64,000 nucleotides of DNA from Serratia plymuthica (lineage in GTDB: Bacteria > Pseudomonadota > Gammaproteobacteria > Enterobacterales > Enterobacteriaceae): assembly GCF_018336935.1 (NCBI RefSeq), contig NZ_CP068771.1, positions 1,674,001 to 1,738,000 of the forward strand, written 5' to 3'. How positions within the stretch are numbered: the first letter of the stretch is position 1; the number at the start of each line of letters is the position of its first letter. The notes beneath the pieces were generated by a model. That model was not told the origin of the DNA. It did no database searches and was given only the letters and a program-made list of their open reading frames with translations. Below are positions 49,667-58,928 of this stretch, in pieces. The translations under genes and the position numbers were made by a program.

Positions 49667-49756
49667 CTTGTCGGGGCGTTTGCCGAACGGCAAGCTGCTG
49701 CCAATGACACCCGCGCCTGTTATTCTGTAGTGAAAGCCAAAGCGCTCGGGGGACAT

Positions 49757-50554
49757 ATGTACTGGATTAACGGACAACAGCACGATGCGTTAGCGCCAAG
49801 CGATCGCGGTTTGCAGTTCGGTGATGGCTGTTTTACTACTGCCAGGGTTATCGATGGCAGAATAGAGTTGCTTCCCTGGCATATTGAGCGCCTGCAACAG
49901 GCGGCGCAGCGGCTGATGATGCCGGTGGCAGATTGGGGGGCTCTTGAACGTGAAATGGCGCATGCGGCAGAATCTATCTCGCTCGGCGTGGTCAAAGCGA
50001 TACTGACGCGCGGCAGCGGCGGACGAGGTTACAGTCCGCAGGGGTGTGAGAATCCTACGCGGATTGTTTCGCGTAGCGCATATCCCACCCATTACCTGCC
50101 GTGGCGCGAACGGGGAATTAGCCTGGCGCTCAGCCCGGTGGCTTTGGCGCGTAATCCGTTGCTGGCGGGGCTGAAACACTTGAACCGCCTGGAGCAGGTA
50201 TTGATCCGCGCGCATCTTGACCAGACGACTGCCGACGAGGCGCTGGTGCTTGACACTGCCGGTATGCTGGTGGAATGCTGTGCGGCTAATTTATTCTGGC
50301 GTAAAGGGAAAGCGGTATTTACGCCCGATCTGAGCCAGGCCGGCGTGGCTGGTTTGATGCGCCGCAGGGTGATTGAGTTGTTGGCGGGCAGTGAATATTC
50401 ATTGCATTGCGTCAGCGAGCCGCTGGTCACTCTTGCCGACGCCGAAGAAGTGCTGGTGAGCAACGCGCTGATGCCCTTGCTGCCGGTAAATACAGCGCAA
50501 TCATGGCGTTATCACTCGCGTCAACTCTATGATTTTTTGCGCCCACACTGTTAA
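49757..50554 (+). CDS. pabC: Aminodeoxychorismate lyase PabC
   Basis: PLP enzyme of folate synthesis releasing p-aminobenzoate and pyruvate from aminodeoxychorismate. 265 residues, fold IV. MYWINGQQHDALAPSDRGLQFGDGCFTT, RGSGGRGYSPQG, the PLP Lys in GLKHLNRLEQV and ADEALVLDTAGMLVECCAANLFW. GGGGGA six bases before ATG 49757; the frame extends to 49730 without need. First gene of pabC-mltG-tmk-holB-ycfH. Confidence 0.95.
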   Translation: MYWINGQQHDALAPSDRGLQFGDGCFTTARVIDGRIELLPWHIERLQQAAQRLMMPVADWGALEREMAHAAESISLGVVKAILTRGSGGRGYSPQGCENPTRIVSRSAYPTHYLPWRERGISLALSPVALARNPLLAGLKHLNRLEQVLIRAHLDQTTADEALVLDTAGMLVECCAANLFWRKGKAVFTPDLSQAGVAGLMRRRVIELLAGSEYSLHCVSEPLVTLADAEEVLVSNALMPLLPVNTAQSWRYHSRQLYDFLRPHC

Positions 50555-50567
50555 CGATGGCTGATTG

Positions 50568-51593
50568 ATGAAGAAAAGAAAGCTGAAGGTCGTTTCTATT
50601 ATTGTTGTTCTGGTATTGGCCCTGCTGTTTTGGGGTTACCAGAAGGTTGAGCGCTTTGCTGATACGCCATTGGCGATCCAGCAGGAAGCCATTTTTAAAC
50701 TGCCGGCCGGCACCGGACGGGTAGGGTTGGAAGAGTTGCTGGTGCGCGACAAGCTGATCCGCAACGGTGCCTGGTTCCCGTGGCTGCTGCGTCTGGAGCC
50801 GAAATTGGCGGAGTTCAAGGCCGGCACCTACCGCTTTACGCCGGGGATGACGGTGCGCCAGATGCTCAAACTGCTGGCCAGCGGTAAAGAAGCCCAGTTC
50901 AGCGCGCGTTTTATCGAAGGTTCGCGCCTGCGTGACTGGCTGTTGGTGTTGCAGCAGTCGAAATACCTCAAACATACGCTGGCGGGCAAAAGCGAAGCGG
51001 AAATTGCCGTGGCGCTGGGCCTGCCGGAGGGGACTCATCCGGAAGGGCGCCTGTACCCGGATACCTATCTGTATACCGCCGGCATGAGCGATATCGCGTT
51101 GCTCAAGCGCGCACATCTGCGCATGATCAAGACGCTTGAGGCCGCCTGGCAAAGCCGCGATACCAGCTTGCCGTACAAGACGCAGGAAGAGTTGTTGACC
51201 ATGGCTTCGATCGTCGAGAAAGAAACCGCCGTGCCCGAAGAGCGCACCAAGGTGGCCTCGGTCTTCATTAATCGCTTGCGCATTGGCATGCGCCTGCAAA
51301 CCGATCCCACGGTGATCTACGGTATGGGCGATGCTTATAATGGCAATATCACCCGCAAGGATCTGGAAACGCCGACGCCGTACAACACTTATGTGATAAG
51401 CGGCCTGCCGCCGACGCCGATCGCCATGCCGGGCCAGGCTTCGCTGGAAGCCGCCGCCAATCCGGCGAAGACGCCTTATTTGTACTTTGTCGCCGACGGC
51501 AAGGGCGGCCACCAGTTTACCACTAACCTGGCAAGCCATAATCAGGCGGTTCGCGCCTATCGCCAGGTGCTTAAGGAAAAGAATGAAAAGTAA
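50568..51593 (+). CDS. mltG: Endolytic murein transglycosylase MltG
   Basis: Inner-membrane lytic transglycosylase cutting nascent glycan strands and setting their length. 341 residues. One N-terminal helix ([17 protein letters not shown]), a LysM-like subdomain ([15 protein letters not shown]), and the YceG domain with the catalytic Glu in [15 protein letters not shown] and [17 protein letters not shown] at 50565 would add one residue. The end overlaps tmk by eleven bases. Confidence 0.95.
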   Translation: MKKRKLKVVSIIVVLVLALLFWGYQKVERFADTPLAIQQEAIFKLPAGTGRVGLEELLVRDKLIRNGAWFPWLLRLEPKLAEFKAGTYRFTPGMTVRQMLKLLASGKEAQFSARFIEGSRLRDWLLVLQQSKYLKHTLAGKSEAEIAVALGLPEGTHPEGRLYPDTYLYTAGMSDIALLKRAHLRMIKTLEAAWQSRDTSLPYKTQEELLTMASIVEKETAVPEERTKVASVFINRLRIGMRLQTDPTVIYGMGDAYNGNITRKDLETPTPYNTYVISGLPPTPIAMPGQASLEAAANPAKTPYLYFVADGKGGHQFTTNLASHNQAVRAYRQVLKEKNEK

Positions 51594-52218
51594 ATTCGTG
51601 GTTATCGAAGGGCTTGAGGGCGCGGGGAAAACCACCGCGCGCGATACCGTGGTCAACGTACTGCGCGAACACGGCATTAACGACATTGTTTTTACCCGCG
51701 AGCCGGGCGGTACCCCGCTGGCGGAAAAGCTGCGCGATCTGTTCAAACGCGGCATCGACGGCGAACTGCCGACTATCAAAGCCGAAGTGCTGATGCTGTA
51801 TGCAGCCCGCGTGCAATTGGTAGAAACCGTCATCAAACCGGCGCTGGCGCGCGGTGCCTGGGTGGTCGGCGATCGTCACGATTTGTCGTCACAGGCTTAT
51901 CAGGGCGGCGGTCGTGGCGTAGATCAACAACTGATGGCCTCGCTGCGTGACACCGTCTTGGGGGATTTTCATCCGGACCTGACGATTTATCTGGATCTGC
52001 CGCCGCTGGTTGGCCTGCAACGCGCCCGTGCGCGCGGCGAACTGGATCGTATTGAACAGGAAGCGCTGCCGTTCTTTGAGCGCACCCGTTCGCGCTATCT
52101 GGAGTTGGCGGCGCAGGACGATTCTATCGTCACCGTCGACGCTTCCCAATCGCTGGAACAGGTGACGGCGGCTATTCGCAGTTGCCTCAGCCAATGGCTA
52201 CGGCAGGAAGGCGTGTAA
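51583..52218 (+). CDS. tmk: Thymidylate kinase
   Basis: Phosphorylates dTMP to dTDP. 211 residues. P-loop [27 protein letters not shown] (DRX/EPGG motif), [18 protein letters not shown], and the LID region [11 protein letters not shown] with arginines characteristic of type II enzymes such as E. coli. AAGGAAAAGA precedes ATG 51583. The TAA stop shares its last base with the holB ATG. Confidence 0.97.
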   Translation: MKSKFVVIEGLEGAGKTTARDTVVNVLREHGINDIVFTREPGGTPLAEKLRDLFKRGIDGELPTIKAEVLMLYAARVQLVETVIKPALARGAWVVGDRHDLSSQAYQGGGRGVDQQLMASLRDTVLGDFHPDLTIYLDLPPLVGLQRARARGELDRIEQEALPFFERTRSRYLELAAQDDSIVTVDASQSLEQVTAAIRSCLSQWLRQEGV

Positions 52219-53225
52219 TGAACTGGTACCCGTGGCTGAACACGCCTTACCGTCAGTTGGTCGGGCAATATGCAGCCGGTCGCGGCCATCATGCCCTGTT
52301 GTTGCATGCTTCAGCGGGCAATGGCGATGACGCGCTGGCTTATGGTCTGAGCCGCTGGTTGATTTGTCAGCGGCGTAACGGCGAAAAAAGCTGCGGCGAG
52401 TGTCATAGCTGCCGGCTTATGCTGGCGGGCAACCATCCGGACTATCACGTATTGGCGCCGGAAAAGGGGAAAAGCAGCCTGGGTATCGAGCCTATCCGCC
52501 AGGTGATCGAAACCCTTTATTCCCACGCCCAGCAGGGGGGCGCCAAGGTTATCTGGTTGCCGCAGGCAGAGCTGCTGACCGAAGCGGCGGCCAATGCCCT
52601 GTTGAAAACGCTGGAAGAGCCGCCGGAAAAAACCTATTTCCTGTTGAGTTGCCGCGAGCCTTCACGGCTGCTGGCGACATTGCGCAGCCGCTGTTTCTAT
52701 TGGCATCTCGCCAGCCCGGATGAGCAGCTCAGTTTACAGTGGTTGAACCGGCAAATGCCGGGCAATTTGGTGGATCTCCTTACCGCACTGCGGCTGCACG
52801 ACGGGGCGCCGCTGGCCGCCGAGCAACTGTTGCAACCCGAGCGTTGGCAGCAGCGCAGAGCCTTGTGCGCCGCACTGAATGCTGCCTTGCCGCAGCATGA
52901 CATGCTGTCGCTGTTGCCGGCGCTGAATCACGAAGACGTGGCGGAGCGGCTGCACTGGCTGTGCGCATTGCTGGTGGATGCCATGAAGTGGCAGCAGGGC
53001 GCGGCGAGCTTTATGCTTAATCAGGATCAGCAACCGTTGGTGCACCAATTGGCCAGCCGCCTGAGCGGTACCTCGCTGCAGCAGGTGGTGCAGCAATGGC
53101 TCAATTGCCGCCATCAGTTGCTTAACGTAACCGGCGTCAATCGCGAACTGTTGCTGACCGAACGACTACTCGGTTGGGAGCAGATGCTCGGCGCTACCGG
53201 TTATTCTCACCCTCATTCGTTGTAA
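52218..53225 (+). CDS. holB: DNA polymerase III subunit delta'
   Basis: Clamp-loader subunit of the replicase. 335 residues, AAA+ fold. The zinc-module cysteines are in CGECHSCRLMLAGNHPD; GGAKVIWLPQAELLTEAAANALLKTLEEPP and LRSRC (SRC motif) follow. The Walker A is not conserved, as usual for delta'. Coupled to tmk by a one-base overlap. E. coli HolB has 334 residues. Confidence 0.95.
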   Translation: MNWYPWLNTPYRQLVGQYAAGRGHHALLLHASAGNGDDALAYGLSRWLICQRRNGEKSCGECHSCRLMLAGNHPDYHVLAPEKGKSSLGIEPIRQVIETLYSHAQQGGAKVIWLPQAELLTEAAANALLKTLEEPPEKTYFLLSCREPSRLLATLRSRCFYWHLASPDEQLSLQWLNRQMPGNLVDLLTALRLHDGAPLAAEQLLQPERWQQRRALCAALNAALPQHDMLSLLPALNHEDVAERLHWLCALLVDAMKWQQGAASFMLNQDQQPLVHQLASRLSGTSLQQVVQQWLNCRHQLLNVTGVNRELLLTERLLGWEQMLGATGYSHPHSL

Positions 53226-53239
53226 AAGAGTTAATTATT

Positions 53240-54016
53240 ATGTTGTTAGTAGATTCGCATTGTCATCTTGATGGCCTGGATTACCAAACGCTGCATCAAA
53301 ACGTGGATGACGCCCTGGCGAAAGCCAAGGCGCGCGATGTCGGCTACGTTCTGGCGGTGGCGACCACCTTGCCGGGTTATCAGGCCATGACGCAGTTGAT
53401 CGGCCCACGCGATGACGTGGCGTTCTCCTGCGGTGTCCACCCGCTGAACCTCGAGGGCGGCTACGATTATGCAGAGCTGCGTCGTCTGGCGGCGGCAGAA
53501 CAGGTGGTGGCGCTGGGAGAAACCGGGCTGGATTACTTCTATCAGAAAGACAATCTCGAGCTGCAGCAAGCGTCATTCCGTGAGCATATCCGCATTGGTC
53601 GCGAACTGAACAAACCGGTGATCGTGCATACCCGCGACGCGCGTGAAGATACGCTGGCGATCCTGCGTGAGGAGAATTCGCAGGACTGCGGCGGCGTGCT
53701 GCACTGTTTTACCGAAGATATCGCTACCGCAGAAGCGCTGCTCGATCTGGGTTTCTATATTTCCTTTTCCGGCATCCTGACGTTCCGCAATGCGGAGCAA
53801 CTTCGTGAGGTGGCGCGCTACGTGCCGCTTGATCGCATTCTGGTGGAAACCGACTCGCCGTATCTTGCCCCGGTGCCGCATCGCGGCAAAGAAAACCAAC
53901 CTGCCTACGTACGTGATGTGGCTGAATACATGGCGGTATTGAAGGGCGTGAGCCTGGAAACGCTGGCCGAAACCACCACCGCCAACTTTTCACGCTTATT
54001 TCACATCGAACTATAA
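53240..54016 (+). CDS. ycfH: TatD family metal-dependent hydrolase YcfH
   Basis: 258-residue metal-dependent amidohydrolase fold, putative deoxyribonuclease. Metal ligands: VDSHCHLDG near the start, ALGETGLDYF, PVIVHTRDAREDT, LHCFTED and LVETDSPYLAPVPHRGK. ATG 53240 gives the family N-terminus and lies 14 bases after holB; the open frame to 53174 overlaps holB. Last gene of the pabC operon. Confidence 0.94.
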   Translation: MLLVDSHCHLDGLDYQTLHQNVDDALAKAKARDVGYVLAVATTLPGYQAMTQLIGPRDDVAFSCGVHPLNLEGGYDYAELRRLAAAEQVVALGETGLDYFYQKDNLELQQASFREHIRIGRELNKPVIVHTRDAREDTLAILREENSQDCGGVLHCFTEDIATAEALLDLGFYISFSGILTFRNAEQLREVARYVPLDRILVETDSPYLAPVPHRGKENQPAYVRDVAEYMAVLKGVSLETLAETTTANFSRLFHIEL

Positions 54017-54083
54017 TCCTTGGCCTAGGCTTAGCTGTAGTCATTGATGTCGGAATTTTTTTTAAGCTCGTAATTAATCGCTG

Positions 54084-54110
54084 AAACGGGTAATGTTCCC
54101 ACCCGTTTTA
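54084..54110 (+). terminator. Terminator after ycfH
   Basis: AAACGGGT/ACCCGTTT stem, 9-base loop, short T-run; 68 bases after the stop. Confidence 0.7.
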
Positions 54111-54192
54111 TGGCGATGGATGGGCTTTTTTTTCGTCTGTTTTGATAAAAAATGGCCGATTCAAGAAAAATACCCGGCTTTGTTCATCGAAA

Positions 54193-54208
54193 CGTGACTG
54201 CCATCAAA
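54193..54208 (+). promoter_or_regulatory. CRP site of the ptsG promoter
   Basis: CGTGA-CTGCCA-TCAAA, very close to the E. coli ptsG CRP site as I recall it (ACGTGATAGCCGTCAAAC). TACTCT at 54230-54235 fits a -10 box; the spacing suggests CRP centred near -41. 146 bases before the ptsG start codon. Confidence 0.75.
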
Positions 54209-54325
54209 CATTGCGCAGGCTATTTATTTTACTCTGCGTAAAAATTCAAGGGGTGCTCAGACACCCTGAATTGCAGGGGTTTTTCTCCCCCCCTTGCAAC
54301 GCGAAGAATCGCGAGAAGTAGCAAA

Positions 54326-54356
54326 GCACCATTACTCAGGAGCACACTCAACTATG
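54326..54356 (+). promoter_or_regulatory. ptsG ribosome site and SgrS small-RNA target
   Basis: CACCATTACTCAGGAGCACA and the bases to the ATG closely copy the E. coli ptsG segment that pairs with SgrS, including the AGGAG ribosome site. Glucose-phosphate stress control by SgrS is therefore likely here; the small RNA itself is not in the window. Confidence 0.7.
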
Positions 54357-55787
54357 TTCAAGAACGCATTTGCAAACCTGCAAAAAGTAGGTAAGTCGCT
54401 AATGCTGCCGGTTTCCGTATTGCCTATCGCAGGTATTCTGCTGGGCGTCGGTTCCGCCAACTTTAGCTGGCTGCCTATGGTAGTTTCTCACGTGATGGCG
54501 GAAGCCGGCGGTTCAGTTTTCGCCAACATGCCGCTGATTTTCGCTATCGGTGTTGCCCTCGGCTTCACCAATAACGATGGTGTATCTGCGTTAGCTGCGG
54601 TAGTGGCTTACGGCATCATGGTGAAAACCATGGCGGTGGTTGCACCTTTGGTTCTGCACCTGCCGGCTGACGAAATTGCGGCTAAACACCTGGCGGATAC
54701 CGGTGTGCTCGGGGGGATTATCTCCGGCTCCATCGCGGCCTATATGTTTAACCGCTTCTTCCGTATTCAGTTGCCTGAATACCTGGGCTTCTTTGCCGGT
54801 AAGCGGTTTGTGCCGATTATCTCCGGCCTGGCGGCGATCGTTCTGGGCGTAGTTCTGTCCTTCATCTGGCCGCCAATCGGTACGGCTATCCAGACCTTCT
54901 CGCAGTGGGCGGCTTATCAGAACCCGGTAGTGGCGTTCGGTATCTACGGCGTGGTTGAACGTGCGCTGGTGCCGTTTGGTCTGCACCATATCTGGAACGT
55001 ACCTTTCCAAATGCAGATCGGTGAGTTCACCAACGCGGCCGGCCAGGTATTCCACGGCGATATCCCGCGTTATATGGCGGGTGACCCGACTGCGGGCAAA
55101 CTGTCCGGTGGCTTCCTGTTCAAAATGTACGGTCTGCCTGCCGCCGCTATTGCCATCTGGCATTCAGCCAAGCCGGAAAACCGCGCTAAAGTCGGCGGTA
55201 TCATGATCTCCGCTGCGTTGACCTCGTTCCTGACCGGTATCACCGAGCCGATCGAGTTCTCCTTCATGTTCGTTGCACCGATCCTGTACGCAATCCACGC
55301 CATTCTGGCTGGCCTGGCGTTCCCGATCTGTATCCTGTTGGGTATGCGCGACGGCACCAGCTTCTCGCACGGTCTGATCGACTTTATCGTGCTGAGCGGT
55401 AACAGCAGCAAGATCTGGTTGTTCCCAATCGTGGGTATCATCTACGGTGTGGTGTACTACACCATCTTCCGCGTGCTGATTGCCAAGCTGGATCTGAAGA
55501 CTCCTGGCCGTGAAGACACCGCTTCCGAGCAGGTCGCTCAGGGTGGTTCTGAGATGTCTGCGGCTCTGGTCCAGGCCTTTGGCGGTAAAGATAACATCAC
55601 CAATCTGGATGCCTGCATCACCCGTCTGCGCGTTAGCGTGGCGGACGTGAGCAAAGTTGACCAGCCTGGTCTGAAAAAACTGGGTGCTGCCGGCGTTGTT
55701 GTCGCAGGCTCAGGCGTTCAGGCTATCTTTGGTACCAAATCTGACAACCTGAAAACCGATATGGACGAATACATCCGTAATCACTAA
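54354..55787 (+). CDS. ptsG: PTS glucose transporter subunit IICB
   Basis: Glucose permease that imports and phosphorylates glucose using phosphate from EIIA-Glc; also sequesters the repressor Mlc. 477 residues: EIIC membrane domain (about 1-390, with [16 protein letters not shown] and the glucose-binding GITEP motif) and the EIIB domain with phosphorylated Cys in [16 protein letters not shown] 54354 has AGGAG eleven bases upstream; frames open further upstream lie in the leader. CRP and SgrS sites precede it; strong terminator follows. Confidence 0.97.
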   Translation: MFKNAFANLQKVGKSLMLPVSVLPIAGILLGVGSANFSWLPMVVSHVMAEAGGSVFANMPLIFAIGVALGFTNNDGVSALAAVVAYGIMVKTMAVVAPLVLHLPADEIAAKHLADTGVLGGIISGSIAAYMFNRFFRIQLPEYLGFFAGKRFVPIISGLAAIVLGVVLSFIWPPIGTAIQTFSQWAAYQNPVVAFGIYGVVERALVPFGLHHIWNVPFQMQIGEFTNAAGQVFHGDIPRYMAGDPTAGKLSGGFLFKMYGLPAAAIAIWHSAKPENRAKVGGIMISAALTSFLTGITEPIEFSFMFVAPILYAIHAILAGLAFPICILLGMRDGTSFSHGLIDFIVLSGNSSKIWLFPIVGIIYGVVYYTIFRVLIAKLDLKTPGREDTASEQVAQGGSEMSAALVQAFGGKDNITNLDACITRLRVSVADVSKVDQPGLKKLGAAGVVVAGSGVQAIFGTKSDNLKTDMDEYIRNH

Positions 55788-55805
55788 TTCAGGCTGGGGA
55801 GCTTT

Positions 55806-55832
55806 GAGGGAGGCGAAAGCCTCCCTTTTTTA
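55806..55832 (+). terminator. Intrinsic terminator of ptsG
   Basis: GGGAGGC, GAAA tetraloop, GCCTCCC, then six T. Confidence 0.92.
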
Positions 55833-55955
55833 TTGCTTTTTATATTGATTTTTAAGTGTTTTTATTTTACGTGTCCACATTAAAACCTCGCATTAACTAC
55901 GCGGTACAAATACCCACCTCTGCGGACACTCTGCTTAGCCAAAGATCAATGCAGT

Positions 55956-56621
55956 TTGTCCGCCGTTATTGGGATGAGGCTGCTCCTTATGGGAGAAATG
56001 CAGCGTTGCATGGTCGACAGTTGGGAGCATTGGACTGACGTTAAGCCCTTCGTATTGCGCCCGGTGGCGGCGCGGGAAGTCTGGATCGGTTATGACCCGG
56101 CCAGTTCTGAAAACGGCGATAGCGCCGGTTGTGCGGTTATCCTGCCGCCGCTGATTGCGGGCGGCAAGTTCCGCGTGCTGGAGCGCCATCAGTGGCGCGG
56201 CATGGATTTTTCCGCCCAGGCCAAAAATATCAAGGCGCTGACTGAGCGCTACAACGTGACCTATATCGGCATCGATAACACCGGCCTTGGCCGTGCGGTG
56301 TCGCAACTGGTGCGCCAATTCTTCCCGGCGGTTAACGCCATCAACTACAACCTTGAAATGAAAACCGACCTGGTACTGAAAGCCCGCGATGTGATCCGCT
56401 CTGGCCGCCTGGAGTTTGACGCGGGTGCGCTGGATATCGCCCAGGCGTTTATGTCCATCCGTAAACAGATGACCGCAACGGGCCGACGGGCAACCTATGT
56501 CACCAGTCGCGCCGAAGGCGTGAGCCACGGGGATGTGGCCTGGGCGGTCATGCACGCCTTATTCAATGAACCGCTCGAAGGGGCAACTGGTAGCAATACA
56601 GGTTTTATGGAGATTTTTTAA
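55956..56621 (+). pseudogene. Truncated P2-like terminase large subunit (gpP), C-terminal third
   Basis: About 205 residues homologous to the C-terminal, RNase H-like nuclease part of P2 gpP: QRCMVDSWEHWTDVKPF, EVWIGYDPASSENGDSAGC (metal-binding Asp), RVLERHQWRGMDF, VTYIGIDNTGLG and SHGDVAWAVMHALFNEPL. Family gpP is about 590 residues; the ATPase domain is missing and the sequence before QRCMVDSW (about 55998) is unrelated. So the gene is cut at its 5' end, about 210 bases after the ptsG stop. The stop touches the ATG of the portal gene, as in P2 where P and Q form an operon. Confidence 0.88.
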
Positions 56622-57659
56622 ATGAGCAAACGCAACCGGGGCCACAAAAACACCCAGCCGATCACGCAGAAACAAAGCGGGGCGCAGCATGTGGAGGCGT
56701 TCACCTTCGGCGACCCGATCCCGATGCTGGATCGGCGTGAAATCCTGGATTATCTGGAGTGCAGCATTGTTGACCGTTGGTATGAGCCGCCGATCTCTTT
56801 CAGTGGCCTGGCGAAAACGTTTCGCGCGGCGGTGCATCACAGTTCACCGATCACCATGAAGCGCAATATTTTAGTGAGCATGTTCAAGCCCCACCGGTTG
56901 CTGTCAAAGCAGGATTTTAGCCGCTATGCGCAGGATTTTATGGTGTTCGGCAACAGTTTTATTGAAGGGCGCTACAACCGGTTGGGCGGTCTGATGAAAT
57001 TGGCCCCCAGCCTGGCGAAATATACCCGCCGTGGCGTAGAAACGGATTCTTACTGGTTCGTGTAATCGTGGATGGAGCCGCATCAGTTTGCGGAGGGTTC
57101 TATTTTCCACCTGTTGGATCCTGACATTAACCAGGAGATTTACGGCGTTCCCGAATACCTTTCCTCGCTTAACTCCATCTGGCTTAATGAGGCGGCAACG
57201 CTGTTTCGCCGGAAATACTACCTTAACGGCAGCCATGCCGGGTTTATTCTGTACATGAACGACGCGGCACACAAACAAGAGGATATTGATAACCTGCGCA
57301 AAGCGCTGAAAGAGTCAAAGGGGCCGGGTAACTTCCGTAACCTGTTTATGTATGCGCCTGGCGGTAAGCCGGACGGGTTACAACTGATCCCCCTGGCCGA
57401 AGTCGCGGCAAAGGACGAATTTTTGAACATCAAAAACGTGACCCGCGATGATCAACTTGCGGCCCAGCGCACTCCGCCACAATTGATGGGGATTTTGCCG
57501 AATAACACCGGTGGTTTTGGTGACGTTGAGAAGGCCGCGCGAGTATTTGCGATTAACGAGCTGGCACCGTTGCAGGAAAGGCTATGTGAACTTAACGAGT
57601 GGGCAGGGGAAGAGGTGGTCAGCTTCAACCCTTATGAATTGCTGAAATCGGATGTTTAA
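56622..57659 (+). pseudogene. P2-like portal protein (gpQ), interrupted by an in-frame stop
   Basis: The first 147 codons give the portal N-terminus (AFTFGDPIPMLDRREILDY, WYEPPISFSGLAKTFRA, HHSSPITMKRNILVSMF). A TAA at 57063-57065 ends it. The same frame resumes at once with SWMEPHQFAEGSIFHLLDPD and carries NQEIYGVPEYLSSLNS, RRKYYLNGSHAGFILY, SKGPGNFRNLFMYAPGG and GGFGDVEKAARVF to a stop at 57659. Together the parts make a full-length gpQ of about 345 residues. One nonsense change has inactivated it; a restart at ATG 57072 could give only a C-terminal fragment. Confidence 0.9.
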
Positions 57660-58052
57660 GCGTTTAGCTCAATAAACATACTTAATAATACTTGAACGGA
57701 TAATTTTTTTTATGTTTTGAGCCAGATTTTATCTGACAGTCGACTTTTGCAGAAACCGACGTTGGTAGATATCTAGGCGGCCTCTCTTTTACCATTTTAA
57801 TCCCGGTGATATAAAAAAACTGGCTAAATCCACAGTAATTATGTTGCGGCGGTTCACTTCCGTGATTAAAAGATGACCAGCTAAAGTGTCAAAAGTTAGC
57901 GTTAATTTGAAATTAGTAAGTATAATGGATGCATATGTTTTTTTTCGTCAAAGCATGAAAATGAATAACTTCATGTTGTTTATTAAAATGCAAATGAACT
58001 TGCTGGTATCTGTCTTAAGCTGAGTCGTTTTATTTTTAGGAGAAAGTTAGTA
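57660..58052. other. 393-base AT-rich intergenic region after the portal gene
   Basis: No ORF or clear hairpin with T-run. Base composition drops sharply compared with the portal gene, marking the left edge of the foreign cargo. Carries the promoter of the next gene. In P2 the cos site lies beyond Q; no convincing match was seen in this stretch. Confidence 0.5.
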
Positions 58053-58928
58053 ATGCCAACAACGGTTCCTGATTCTTCATGGTACAAAGCTAAAAGTGCT
58101 GGTGCAGATGCTCCTTGTTCGTGTCCGTATGCCAATGTACACAAATGTTATAGATACTATGCGAGCCTAGACATGCTTGGCAAAGCTAAAATGATCACAT
58201 CTATCAGCGATGAAAAAAAATCTGAATTAGAAGCATTTTGGTCAGAAACAGGTTTGGTTCCGGTAATCGCTGAAGAAGATACTGGCATCGGCGGTTCACC
58301 AGGTAGTTGGACCTCCTTCTCAAACTTCTGCCCAGAAGTCATTTTTTCCTATTTCGGTTATTACGCTAGTTATTTGGCAAAATATGTAGATGATATAGAC
58401 AAAGATGCAGGGCAGAGAAGGGCTGAAAGGGAAGGTATTAAAAATAATTGGCGGTATAGTTGGGGGTTTTTAGATGCTTGCCACTTCCTTGACTGTAGTG
58501 TTTACAATCAAGTCAATATATTTAATTCGGAGAAAATTAAAGAGTTAGATAGGTTGGTGCATTCAAATATAGTAGTTCTGATTGGTCGGATGGAACAATG
58601 TCTTGAAAGCAAAGATCCTTCTGGTGTTCTTCATGCTGCTTCTAATATTTTGGAGACAATGGCTAAGGATATTCTTAATGATGCAGGTTTATCCGATCAG
58701 ACTTTGGGAAGTTTTATTGGGAAGTATGAAAGAGAATCAGCTCTTCCAAAAGAGATAACAAAAGTTGTTGGTTCTATTTATGGGCTTCGCAATAAAATGC
58801 CTCTATCTGGACATGGGAATACAAAAAAACCAAATATAAGCATGCATGATGCAATAATTATTGCAGCTGCAACAAAATTCATCGTGGAAATTGAATATAG
58901 ATTTAGTAAGGCTTTGCAGCGGAGCTAG
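58053..58928 (+). CDS. Putative abortive-infection protein with Abi_C-like C-terminus
   Basis: 291 residues, AT-rich codons unlike the host. The C-terminal 100 residues (ILETMAKDILNDAG, then SIYGLRNKMPLSGHGN, then a helix with KFIVEIEY) follow the Abi_C pattern: a helix with E..K.IL, a second with LRNK...HG, and a final helix. The N-terminal 150 residues include CSCPYANVHKC (Cys 22, 24, 32), a possible metal knuckle, and a Trp/Tyr-rich middle (FCPEVIFSYFGYYASYLAKYVDD); no fold recognised. AGGAG precedes the ATG. Location between phage genes Q and A supports a role in defence against other phages; this is inferred. It is transcribed alone on the plus strand. Confidence 0.8.
   Translation: MPTTVPDSSWYKAKSAGADAPCSCPYANVHKCYRYYASLDMLGKAKMITSISDEKKSELEAFWSETGLVPVIAEEDTGIGGSPGSWTSFSNFCPEVIFSYFGYYASYLAKYVDDIDKDAGQRRAEREGIKNNWRYSWGFLDACHFLDCSVYNQVNIFNSEKIKELDRLVHSNIVVLIGRMEQCLESKDPSGVLHAASNILETMAKDILNDAGLSDQTLGSFIGKYERESALPKEITKVVGSIYGLRNKMPLSGHGNTKKPNISMHDAIIIAAATKFIVEIEYRFSKALQRS

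Noticed and set aside
50427..51836. 469-codon minus-strand frame across pabC, mltG and tmk
   Set aside because: Antisense to three well-identified genes; no motif in its translation.
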